Shown here: positions 18,776 through 26,943 of the stretch, one piece after another
Layout: each line of letters begins with the position of its first letter
How positions within the stretch are numbered: the first letter of the stretch is position 1
Origin: JASJBU01 sp963790775
GTDB taxonomy: Bacteria; Pseudomonadota; Gammaproteobacteria; Chromatiales; Chromatiaceae
NCBI GenBank assembly: GCA_963790775.1
Contig: CAWBPR010000008.1
Location: forward strand, 496,001 to 560,000
Length of the DNA: 64,000 nucleotides
Direction of reading: 5' to 3'
The notes under the pieces: generated by a model
Seen by the model: only the letters and a program-made list of their open reading frames with translations
The model's database searches: none
Told to the model about the DNA's origin: nothing
Position numbers and translations under genes: made by a program

Positions 18776-19705
18776 CTAAACTGCGGCAATCAACGCCTGC
18801 ATTTTTTTCCGCGTGCCGCTGTCCGGTAAGCGTCCGAACCCTGCCGACTGGTTGTCCAGCATATGTTTTGCCTTGCTGGTGGCGGGGATGGCGCAGGTGA
18901 TTGCGGGATGGGAAACGACGAATTTCAGGAAAAATTGCGCCCAGCTGTAGCAATCGATCTCTGCCGCCCAGTCAGGCAGTTGAGTCCGGGTGGCGCGGAA
19001 CAGTGCGCCACGGGCAAACGGCCGGTTGGCGATGACCGCAATACCTTTCTCCTGCGCCAACGGCAGCACCCTGTTTTCCGCCTCGGTTTCAGCGAGGGAA
19101 TAGTTTATCTGGAGGAAATCCAAAGGGGTCTGACTGATCACCCGGATCACATCATCATGGGCGCTTGCGTTGTAATGGGTAATGCCCAGATAACGGATGA
19201 AGCCTTTCTCCTTCCATTCGCGGAGTGTCTCGATATGTGTCTTCCAGTCGACCAGGTTGTGAATCTGCATCAGGTCGATGATCTGGCTCTTCAGCAGGCG
19301 TTGGGATTCCTGCATCTGCTTGATCCCCGCCTCCCTGCCGTCAGTCCAGACCTTGGTGGCAAGAAACAGTTTTTTTCGCATGGCGAGGATTTCCATCAGA
19401 TCGCCCGAGACACGTTCCGCCTCACCATACATGGGGGAAGTATCCAGCATGCTGTTTTGCACTAAGCCCAGGATGCGCACCACTTCACGTAATTTGCTGA
19501 GCTCCGCCACATCTCTGCCCACATCGAATACCCGGGATGTGCCGAGCCCGATGACCGGGAGTTGTTCGCCCGAAGAGGGTATCGGCTTGGTGATGAATTC
19601 CGCGGTTTTCTGGCTGGCTAAGAGCAGAGGTGTAGTTGCCGCCAGACCTGCTCCGCCGATAATCTTGAGTAACTGCCGGCGTTTTAGATCAAAGTGTTTG
19701 TTCAT
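18776..19705 (-). CDS. exported aldo/keto reductase (Tat signal), 309 aa
   Basis: An NAD(P)H-dependent carbonyl/aldehyde oxidoreductase with a TIM-barrel fold. The N-terminus has a twin-arginine leader (KRRQLLKIIGGAGLAATTPLLL), so it is probably folded with cofactor before export. The AKR tetrad is visible: Asp in LDTSPMYG, Tyr in MYGEAERV, Lys in ATKVWTD and His in MQIHNLVDW. The C-terminal part has the usual HPAITCAIPATS segment. Its start overlaps the end of the MFS gene by 17 bases, so they are probably one operon. Substrate unknown. Confidence 0.88.
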   Translation of the reverse strand: MNKHFDLKRRQLLKIIGGAGLAATTPLLLASQKTAEFITKPIPSSGEQLPVIGLGTSRVFDVGRDVAELSKLREVVRILGLVQNSMLDTSPMYGEAERVSGDLMEILAMRKKLFLATKVWTDGREAGIKQMQESQRLLKSQIIDLMQIHNLVDWKTHIETLREWKEKGFIRYLGITHYNASAHDDVIRVISQTPLDFLQINYSLAETEAENRVLPLAQEKGIAVIANRPFARGALFRATRTQLPDWAAEIDCYSWAQFFLKFVVSHPAITCAIPATSKAKHMLDNQSAGFGRLPDSGTRKKMQALIAAV

Positions 19706-20999
19706 CTTTAGCTCCTTGCAGCGCCTTGATGCGCTGCGCTTTGCCTAAGCGTAGACCAATTGTCATCCACAACAGCGCCACCGGGACTGCGATCCAGGCG
19801 ATGCCGGAGAGTCCGAATCCCAAGCCCTTGAGACCGGCGAACAGCCAACCCGCGACAGCATCCCCGCCACGATAGACCACGGTATCGATAAAGTTCTTCG
19901 CCTTGTATTTGCTTTCCCTGTCAATCACCGTGAAGAGCACCTCGCGCGACGGTTTGGTAAGCGCGTAGTTGCCGGCCCGCCGCACGACCTGGGTGATGAT
20001 CAGGACCGGCAGGATGGGTGCCATGGCCAGCACCATAAAACCCAAGCTCAGCAGGGCGGGAATGCTGGCCAGTGCCGTCGCGACCCCGAACCTCCGCATT
20101 ACGTGGCCGGTGACGAAGATCTGGATCAGGATCGTCAAGGCATTAACAACAAGGTCGATGATGGCGAACACCTGGGTGCGTTCGGCGGAGTCCGTAAAGG
20201 CTGCCTTGACGATGTGTGCCTGCTCGAAATAGAGAAAGGTCGAAAGAGTCGTGTAGAGCCAGATGAATAAGGCTATGCCGAGCAGGTAGCTTGATCCAAA
20301 GGTGTTTTTTATGCCACTCATGATGCTGCCGCCCAAGGCCGCTTCACTGCCGGCTGTGGGGTGCGCGTGGCCGTATCGGATCAGTTGCAGAATGCAGATC
20401 AGGGCAGCCGCGAGCAGTCCGGCGGACACCAGCAACAGGTTTGAGGTGCCTATCGAGGTGGACAGCCCAGCGGTGAAGGCAGGGCCGGAGATCGCGCCCA
20501 GACTGCCGCCGGCGGCGATCAGACCAAATAAGCGCTTGCCCTGGGCATTGCTGAACAGGTCAGCCATAAAACTCCAGAACACCGATACCACAAACAGATT
20601 GAAGACGCTGACCCAGATGAAGAAGATCCGTGCGGTCCATTCCGCCCCATCTCCACTGCGGAACACGAAGTAGAAGATCAGCAGATTGGCAATAAAGAAA
20701 AGATACACACCCGGCAGTAATCTTTGTCTCGGGTAGCGGGCGCTGGCGGCCCCGAACAGGGGCACGATTGCCAGCATTACCAGGAAGGTGGCGGTAAACA
20801 ACCATTGCAGATTATCGATCCCTCCGATGATGCCCATCTCGTCGCGCACCGGACGGATGACGTAGTAGCTGGAGAGCAGAAAATAGAAATAGGCGAATGA
20901 CCAGATTACCGGCACGAATTCACCGGCCTGCAGATTGATCAGCAGGTTGAACGGTGTTTGCCTAACTGCGGCACTGGTGGATTGCTGTTTTTCCGCCAT
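19689..20999 (-). CDS. MFS/ATP:ADP-antiporter-like carrier, 436 aa
   Basis: A 12-helix integral membrane transporter. The segment FYFLLSSYYVIRPVRDEMGI near the first helix and the FGLIAAGGSLGAISGP loop are typical of the bacterial 'NTP/NDP exchange transporter-like' branch of MFS. The branch includes nucleotide translocases of intracellular bacteria but many free-living members with unknown substrate, so nucleotide transport should not be assumed. It precedes the Tat aldo/keto reductase on the same strand. Confidence 0.82.
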   Translation of the reverse strand: MAEKQQSTSAAVRQTPFNLLINLQAGEFVPVIWSFAYFYFLLSSYYVIRPVRDEMGIIGGIDNLQWLFTATFLVMLAIVPLFGAASARYPRQRLLPGVYLFFIANLLIFYFVFRSGDGAEWTARIFFIWVSVFNLFVVSVFWSFMADLFSNAQGKRLFGLIAAGGSLGAISGPAFTAGLSTSIGTSNLLLVSAGLLAAALICILQLIRYGHAHPTAGSEAALGGSIMSGIKNTFGSSYLLGIALFIWLYTTLSTFLYFEQAHIVKAAFTDSAERTQVFAIIDLVVNALTILIQIFVTGHVMRRFGVATALASIPALLSLGFMVLAMAPILPVLIITQVVRRAGNYALTKPSREVLFTVIDRESKYKAKNFIDTVVYRGGDAVAGWLFAGLKGLGFGLSGIAWIAVPVALLWMTIGLRLGKAQRIKALQGAKDEQTL

Positions 21000-21146
21000 G
21001 GCGTGGTTATTTTTCAGAAGTGTGCCTGGTCAGATAACTGTTTATACAGTAGTTAGACAGATTGTACTCCGAGAATTGCAAAAAACGAATCTGTGAAGCA
21101 AGCTGCCATTGCACGAGTATCGGCTAGAATTTACTTAATCCTGCTT

Positions 21147-21185
21147 ACCTCAGAGGCTCAGCTGTGGCGCAGTCTCCTCTGAGGT
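21147..21185. promoter_or_regulatory. 10-bp inverted repeat between divergent genes
   Basis: ACCTCAGAGG (21147-21156) and CCTCTGAGGT (21176-21185) are perfect complements around a 19-base spacer. It lies between the divergent MFS and hydroxyacid dehydrogenase genes, so an operator or cruciform is possible. No T-run follows, which argues against a terminator. Confidence 0.35.
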
Positions 21186-21289
21186 TTCCAGTTATTCGCA
21201 GCATTTTTGAAAGCGGCCACGACTCTGTCTCAAGGGAAATGAGGTTATAAATACCTCTGACTTACCATCAATCTGCCGGAGCATATTCC

Positions 21290-22429
21290 ATGATTCCATA
21301 CAACTCTGTATTGATAAGTGCTGTGTTGTTTACGTTGCTATCCATCGGCTATCCCGTCCAGGCAATTGGGCCGGACCCGGATGTGGAGCAACTGATCATT
21401 GAGCTTGAATTGAAAGCGACCGCAAAGCCTGTGCGTGAGACTGGTCACTGGAAAAAACCACTAATCATTGTGGTTTACCTGCCTGGTAACCGTCCAGTGA
21501 TGCGGAATGACTTCGAGTCATGGATGCAGGCCGCTGCAGGGGATGCCAAGCTCATCTACGTCAGCACCCGTGACGAGCTTGAAATGGTGAAAGAGGATGC
21601 GGATGTCATGCTGGGTTATTGCTTCGATGTGACTCCGGATATGCACAGGCTAGCCTGGGTGCAGAACTATTTCGTCGGCATCGATCGCTGTACGGACAAT
21701 GCACTGCTGCAAACCGGCCGGGTGTTGCTGACCAACACCAAGGGCATCCCCGGTCCCGGCATGGCGGAACATGCCATCGGCATGATGCTGATGCTGACCC
21801 ATAAGCTCGATGTCTATCACCGGCAACAGTGGCAAGGGCAATGGAAGCGGATCGATAACGCCAGTCAACAGGTCATGGAAATAGGTGGCAAGACGCTGCT
21901 GGTAGTCGGACTGGGAGGCATTGGCCGGCAGGTGGCAAAACGGGCGCATGCTCTCGGTATGCGTGTCATCGCCACCCGGCGAAGCAGCCGCAATGGGCCC
22001 GACTATGTCGACAGGGTCGGTCTGCCGCACGAGTTGTTGGAACTCGCGGCGCAGGCCGATGTGGTGGTCAACGTTACACCATTGACTCCAGAAACCACAG
22101 ACATGTTCGACAGGAAATTTTTCCAGGCCATGAAGCCCACGGCATATTTCATCAATATCGGCAGAGGTAAGAGCGTGGTGACTGCGGATCTGCTGGCGGC
22201 GCTCGATCAGGGTGAAATCACTGGCGCCGGCCTGGATGTCACCGACCCCGAGCCGCTGCCCGAAGGGCACCCGTTGTGGAAGATGCCCAATGTGATCATC
22301 ACCCCTCATTCCAGCTCTCCATCAGACAGGATGACGCAGAGATTCTGGCTGTTGGTGCGGGAAAACCTGCGCCGCTACATTCTCGGTGAGCCGCTGCTGA
22401 ATCTGGTTGATATCAAACGGGGTTATTGA
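21290..22429 (+). CDS. D-2-hydroxyacid dehydrogenase family protein with signal peptide, 379 aa
   Basis: A NAD(P)-dependent 2-hydroxyacid dehydrogenase. The nucleotide motif LGGIGRQVAKRA is near residue 208, and the catalytic Arg (NIGRGKSVV), Glu (DPEPLPEGHP) and His (ITPHSSSPS) are all present. Unusually, the first 25 residues (SVLISAVLFTLLSIGYPVQA) look like a Sec signal peptide, and the remainder begins with about 45 residues of extra sequence before the core. Residual partial copies of its 3' end lie at 23061-23096 and 23425-23648. Substrate unknown. The start ATG at 21290 is only weakly supported by an upstream ribosome-binding site. Confidence 0.85.
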   Translation: MIPYNSVLISAVLFTLLSIGYPVQAIGPDPDVEQLIIELELKATAKPVRETGHWKKPLIIVVYLPGNRPVMRNDFESWMQAAAGDAKLIYVSTRDELEMVKEDADVMLGYCFDVTPDMHRLAWVQNYFVGIDRCTDNALLQTGRVLLTNTKGIPGPGMAEHAIGMMLMLTHKLDVYHRQQWQGQWKRIDNASQQVMEIGGKTLLVVGLGGIGRQVAKRAHALGMRVIATRRSSRNGPDYVDRVGLPHELLELAAQADVVVNVTPLTPETTDMFDRKFFQAMKPTAYFINIGRGKSVVTADLLAALDQGEITGAGLDVTDPEPLPEGHPLWKMPNVIITPHSSSPSDRMTQRFWLLVRENLRRYILGEPLLNLVDIKRGY

Positions 22430-22704
22430 TTAAGACCGTATAATCCTTGCTTTAGCTAACCCGGCAATCAACGTGATTCCAGTAAAAAAAGAATTGAAGT
22501 CATCAATTATTAGTGCAATTAGAATTTCTATTGACATGGCTGAAATTAGCCTATCTCCCCGGTTTTTTATTGCGAATTGCCGTTTAAATCACACTCACAA
22601 TATAAAGAAAAACATTCCCTTCAGCGATCAATCCTAACGCCGAAAAGTTGGGGCAGTACAGACACATCATGTTGTACGAATATCACATAACAGGAGATAT
22701 AAAA

Positions 22705-22911
22705 GTGAAAAAAATCATTGTACTTGCTGCATTAACCCTCTGCGTGAATCTGGCCATGGCTGGTGGCGGGAAAGTCAAAGAGCAAAATCCCTTGTACGAT
22801 ATCAGTGGCGAGGTGGTCGGCACTGTAGTGCCCGTGCCGGATGCCTGTGAAGTGGTCGTGCCTCAGAGCGGCAAGGCGGTCTATATCATTTGTGAGAAAG
22901 ACGACGAGTAA
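22705..22911 (+). CDS. small secreted protein, 68 aa
   Basis: The start is GTG at 22705, with AGGAGA at 22692-22697. An upstream open frame from 22648 adds 19 residues without a clear site. A typical signal peptide (KKIIVLAALTLCVNLAMA) is followed by a short mature part of about 48 residues with two Cys (DACEVV and IICEKD) that could form a disulfide. No family recognised. It is followed by an intrinsic terminator. Confidence 0.6.
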   Translation: MKKIIVLAALTLCVNLAMAGGGKVKEQNPLYDISGEVVGTVVPVPDACEVVVPQSGKAVYIICEKDDE

Positions 22912-22939
22912 AGTTTCTACCTGATCATTTTATAGATCA

Positions 22940-22972
22940 AACGCAGCGACATGCTTCGCTGCGTTTTCTTTT
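22940..22972 (+). terminator. intrinsic terminator after the small secreted protein gene
   Basis: AACGCAGCGA at 22940-22949 pairs with TCGCTGCGTT at 22956-22965, followed by a T-rich run. It ends about 30 bases after the stop codon at 22911. Confidence 0.8.
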
Positions 22973-23140
22973 CCTCCATTTAGATCTCAGTCCGGAATCC
23001 TTACCTTATCGGGTTTAATCTCACTGCTTCACTCATTAATCCGCTAGTAGCAAAGTATCAGGGTGAAATTGCTGATTCAGTGCTGGATGTGACTGATCAC
23101 AAACTGGTGTCTGATTTCTACTGGCATAGCCTGTTGTTAA

Positions 23141-23342
23141 AAATAGTCGATTCCCAGTCTGAAGTAGACTTCATTCTCCCCCAGTTCACTATCCAGGCCT
23201 TGAGCAAATCCCAGGGTGATGGGAATGTTGATGGAGTCGAAGCCGATCAGCAGTTCGGCGGAGAATTCCATGCCGACGCTGGAGTAGAAGCGCCGCTTTT
23301 CGCCTCGATCCCAGGCGGCTCCGCTTTCACTGAACAGGCTGC
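23141..23342 (-). repeat. 202-bp direct repeat, copy 1 (fragment of the metallopeptidase 3' end)
   Basis: This stretch is identical at 198 of 202 positions, by my count, to 26948-27149, the 3' end of the large secreted metallopeptidase/beta-barrel gene. It keeps the reading frame and stop of the protein's final beta strands, but the rest of that gene is absent here. Downstream of it (23343 on) similarity ends abruptly. See findings on the island it bounds. Confidence 0.9.
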
Positions 23343-23424
23343 AGATTTTTTCAACGCCGATACCAATCATCAACCCGTTAAATTTTCCTTAACCGGCTTT
23401 AATTCCATTGCATCGTACCACCCT

Positions 23425-23648
23425 TGATCAGGGTGAAATCATCGCTGCTTGACTTGATGTCATCGATCCAGAATCCTTACTCAGAATGCCATCTGCTATG
23501 GGAAATACGGAGTGTGTTTTTTACGCATCATTCCGGTTTTTAACCACTAGGACGACTTAACGTTTTAGGTGCTTGATCAAGGAAAATCAACACCGATACC
23601 CTCGGTGAACCATTGCCCAATATGGTTGATATCAGGTTGGGTAATTGA
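23425..23648 (+). pseudogene. degenerate copy of the hydroxyacid dehydrogenase 3' end
   Basis: Translated pieces match the C-terminus of the dehydrogenase at 21290-22429. TLDQGEIIAA, a stop, then LDVIDPESLL corresponds to ALDQGEITGA and LDVTDPEPL. Later LIKENQHRYP and, one frame shifted, LGEPLPNMVDIRLGN plus stop match LLVRENLRRY and LGEPLLNLVDIKRGY plus stop. It carries in-frame stops and shifts, so it is not functional. A smaller related piece (QGEIADSVLDVTD) lies at 23061-23096. Confidence 0.65.
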
Positions 23649-23759
23649 ATTGTGGCAATGAAAACATAGGTCCTATTAACTCCATCTGAGGAATTGGTCA
23701 AAGGACCTCAATCAGCACCAGTTGCAGCAGGCAGTGAATGGCCTGGTTGAGAAGCACAA

Positions 23760-23797
23760 GCTGACCTCCAAAGCTTGTTAGCGCTTGGGAGGTCAGC
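23760..23797 (-). terminator. hairpin downstream of the lectin-peptidase operon
   Basis: Arms GCTGACCTCCAAAGC and GCTTGGGAGGTCAGC pair at 14 of 15 positions around a short loop, 36 bases past the stop of the minus-strand gene ending at 23833. A modest T-rich tail follows on that strand. Probable terminator. Confidence 0.55.
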
Positions 23798-23832
23798 AAT
23801 TGATAGTTAAGTGATCATTCACGTCTTATGAA

Positions 23833-24507
23833 TTACACAGCATGTGAACTATCTGGGCAGGCCATCGTGTCGTTCTGCTTCAGGTTTGAGGCGTAGAAAG
23901 ACCTTTTTAGCCGGCTGGGTACAGTTGACTTAAGGTCGTACATGTCTACGTCAGCAACCGATGTAAGCATCAGTTTTCCATCTGCCACATGACCAACAAA
24001 GTTAAGGTTTAGGGCCGGTATAGTCACTTCGAAGAACTCTGCTGCCTGGCGTTGGTCTCGTTTTACAACAGCCGCACGCGCACCATTCAAAGACTTGGCT
24101 CGAAGTGGCGAACCGAAAGATACCGCGCGCCATTCAGACCCCTGCTTTTTGAGGGTGACAGATGAACGGACAGAGCCTTCTACACGCAGTGGATAGATTA
24201 TTTGTCCAGTAGATTGCAGCAGTTTCATTGGATCGTCACCTTCCTGATACGCACGCAAAGCATCAAGCCGCACCATGAATCCACTCAATGGTGTGTCGAG
24301 TTGCGATTTTTTGGCGTCAGCAGGCGCCGTAAAGCCCATTTTCAGTGCGTTTTTATCGGTCACCAGCTTGCCAAGCTTCACCAGTGACGCATTGGCTGCC
24401 GACTTGCTCTCGATTGCGATGGCATCGATATCGACATTGGCAAGCTTTCCGGCAAAGCAAGGTGTCATCAGTAGCCCCGATATTAGTGTGATAGTGAGAG
24501 CACGCAT
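23833..24507 (-). CDS. secreted protein of unknown function, partner of the lectin-peptidase, 224 aa
   Basis: No family recognised. A signal peptide (MRALTITLISGLLMTPCFAG) precedes a mature, mostly beta-type, globular domain of about 200 residues. The ATG at 24507 follows the restored stop of the upstream lectin-peptidase frame by one base (TGAAATG), with a G-rich GGGGGG site seven bases upstream. The tight linkage indicates co-expression, and the protein could serve as an inhibitor, chaperone or co-effector of the peptidase. That role is inferred only from position. As deposited, the sequence reads the two genes as one fused frame, because of an indel near 24597. Confidence 0.7.
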   Translation of the reverse strand: MRALTITLISGLLMTPCFAGKLANVDIDAIAIESKSAANASLVKLGKLVTDKNALKMGFTAPADAKKSQLDTPLSGFMVRLDALRAYQEGDDPMKLLQSTGQIIYPLRVEGSVRSSVTLKKQGSEWRAVSFGSPLRAKSLNGARAAVVKRDQRQAAEFFEVTIPALNLNFVGHVADGKLMLTSVADVDMYDLKSTVPSRLKRSFYASNLKQNDTMACPDSSHAV

Positions 24508-24508
24508 T

Positions 24509-26084
24509 TCAGTTACCCCCCGTATTTTTGATTTCATAATAGTCATCCCAGTGCGTATGGTGACCTGTGCTTTCGACGTAGTAATCGTAGGTGTAGAACG
24601 ATGATCGCCAACATTGGGCGCCCATGGATCATTGACCTCAACGTAATTCACGCCGTCGATGGTTTCGTAACCTATCGCAGTCATCATATGTCCACCACCG
24701 CCTGGCCAATGCCAGGTGAAAGCAAAGGCCCGCCCGCCACAGGAACCAGTGTCAGCCAACTCTTTACGGAGTTGATCCCAGCTCAGGGCGGCATTGCTTG
24801 TATGTTTGGATGTGAAATCATATTTGGCGTACTCCGGCCATCCACCTACTACACACCCGCCGGGAGTTGGCGTGTTGCAACAATCGTTGCGACCAAACCT
24901 GTTATTGGCCTGCAGGCATTGCGCTACATTCCGCCCAAGGTATTCCATGGTCATTTGACTGCTGGCTGCCCAGCACCACATGCTGGTTTCTTGCGGCCTC
25001 AGCGTCACTGCTAAGTGCTGTTGCGTTGGAGGATTGCACTGAGCACTCTGACCGGGCCACCATCTGTGGTACATGTGATCGCCGCCGCCGCGGGCGAAAC
25101 AGTCGATGCGATTGGGACCCCAGGAGACGCATCCAGGCTGCTCCTTGATCACGCCGCTCAGGTTCTCCCAGCCGCCCCATTTGGAGCCGTCCCACCATTT
25201 GTGATACATGTGATCACCGCCACCGCGGGCGAAACAGTCGATGTGCTTGGGACCCAGGAGACGCACTCGGGCTGCTCTTTGATTACACCGCCCAGATTCT
25301 CCCAGCCGCCCCATTTGGAGCCGTTCCACCATTTGTGATACATGTGATCACCGCCACCGCGGGCGAAACAGTCGATGCGATTGGGACCCCAGGAGACGCA
25401 CTCGGGCTGCTCTTTGATCACACCGCCCAGATTCTCCCAGCCGCCCCATTTGGAGCCGTTCCACCATTTGTGATACATGTGATCACCGCCACCGCGGGCG
25501 AAACAGTCGATGCGATTGGGACCCCAGGAGACGCACTCGGGCTGCTCCTTGATCACACCGCCCAGATTCTCCCAGCCGCCCCATTTGGAGCCGTCCCACC
25601 ATTTGTGATACATGTGATCGCCGCCACCGCGGGCGAAACAGTCGATGCGATTAGGACCCCAGGAGACGCACTCGGGCTGCTCTTTGATTACACCGCCCAG
25701 ATTCTCCCAGCCGCCCCATTTGGAGCCGTTCCACCATTTGTGATACATGTGATCGCCGCCACCGCGGGCGAAACAGTCGATGCGATTGGGACCCCAGGAG
25801 ACGCACTCGGGCTGCTCCTTAATCACACCGCCCAGATTCTCCCAGCCACCCCATTTGGAGCCGTTCCACCATTTGTGATACATGTGATCGCCACCACCGC
25901 GGGCGAAACAGTCGATGCGATTAGGACCCCAGGAGACGCACTCGGGCTGTTCTTTGATTACACCGCCCAGATTCTCCCAGCCACCCCATGCGGCAAAAAC
26001 CATTCCTGGAAACAGGAGCAGTGTGGTCACTATAAAACTTAAGAAACAAAGCGTGTGGTATTTGTGTCCATAAGAATGCTTCAT
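24509..26084 (-). CDS. secreted PLL-like seven-bladed propeller plus papain-like cysteine peptidase (two frameshifts)
   Basis: The protein starts at 26084 with a signal peptide (hydrophobic core about residues 11-30, cleavage near VFAA). Seven 45-residue repeats follow (25988-25045), each with WGGWENLGGVIKEQPECVSW, a Cys-containing NRIDCFARGGGDHMYHKWW and a short loop. They resemble blades of PLL-type lectins. A C-terminal domain of about 180 residues is papain-like: TSMWCWAASSQMTM (Cys), GGGHMMTAIGYE (His) and EVNDPW (Asn/Asp), plus a Cys-rich NDCCNTP...GGC insert. Two indels interrupt it: one G missing near 25253 (compare the intact blades) and one T missing near 24597. After both are restored, the frame ends YEIKNTGGN and stops at 24509. 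This gives 525 residues. Likely host- or competitor-directed, by inference. Confidence 0.75.
25045..25988 (-). repeat. seven tandem 135-bp repeats encoding propeller blades
   Basis: Seven direct copies of a 135-base unit, nearly identical at DNA level, differ at only a few third positions (for example the AATCGC/AATCGA-type sites) and N/D switches. The last copy is the most diverged (LSG for LGG, GCVSW for ECVSW, ending HRWWPGQS). One copy has lost a G, shifting the frame. Near identity suggests recent amplification or ongoing gene conversion. Confidence 0.9.
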
Positions 26085-26943
26085 AATTTTTTCCTCATGT
26101 AAAAAAGAAACGCATTCAAAATAATCCTCTCTAATTCAGACTATGAAATTCAAACTGCTAAAAAAGTGGGTGTCGGATCATGGGCAACTGAATCGACGGT
26201 TTACATTAACAGGCAATAGGATGGTGTAGAGGGCTTGTATCCTTACCGGTAGTAGCAGTCAGTTACTGACGTTGTAGTATCTCCTTATGTACTGCCAGAT
26301 CCATCTTGGAATTTCATGAAGGTAGTGTGGCTCAGAGGTCGGACACCCCTTGGAGTGGGGCAAGTTGTCTGCTGATGAATCTCCGTCCCTGAAACTCTGT
26401 ATTACATAGCCTGTTCTTATAGTTGCAAAGGTAAATGTAGACGTCTCTGTCATGATATGGCAAGAAATGCGTGGAAAAAAGATATAAGGATAGGAGCGAT
26501 TGAGTTCTGAAGCTCGGATATAAAATGGCAAACGACCTTGGGTGGTCGTGTGAGGAATTGTCACCCGGTAAGAAAAAAGTGTGGTAGATGTGCTGAATCA
26601 CAAGACTGGAAGCTTAAGCAAATATACGCTGCTTGCTGATCTAAGTATTTAATGTCGCCGGTAACCATTCAATTTCCACTTACTTAAACAGGCCGTGGAC
26701 TTCTTGGGCGCAGACGAAGTCCTCTGCATCTGACGTCCTTGACGGCTTTGTTTATCTCGATCAACCTACGAACTATTTCGGTAGCAAGAAATGATCTTGT
26801 GTGATTTTAGTGGCTGAAAATATTTACTGACGGGGATCAATCCCAGGTGCCAGACGAATCGTCAAGGTGGTTGAATGCAACATCTTTAGATCGCGTTGAT
26901 GTACATGTCCTAGAACCATTATTTCAACTGGCGAAGTCTTCTG
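26085..26943. other. gene-free region upstream of the lectin-peptidase gene
   Basis: About 860 AT-rich bases. Open frames here are short and unsupported. It holds the promoter region of the leftward lectin-peptidase operon and the downstream end of the metallopeptidase gene. I see no RNA gene or mobile-element signature. Confidence 0.4.

Noticed and set aside
23833..25332. A single 499-residue fusion protein in this frame
   Set aside because: It starts within a blade and continues into a second signal peptide; two indels explain it as two separate genes.
25045..25988. CRISPR array
   Set aside because: The tandem units are coding, contiguous and have no unique spacers.
25335..26042. A plus-strand 235-residue repetitive frame
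   Set aside because: It is the antisense shadow of the propeller repeats; the minus strand carries the signal peptide and peptidase domain.
26259..26601. Two short minus-strand open frames in the gap upstream of the lectin-peptidase
   Set aside because: No family similarity, no ribosome-binding site, and overlapping frames of similar length.
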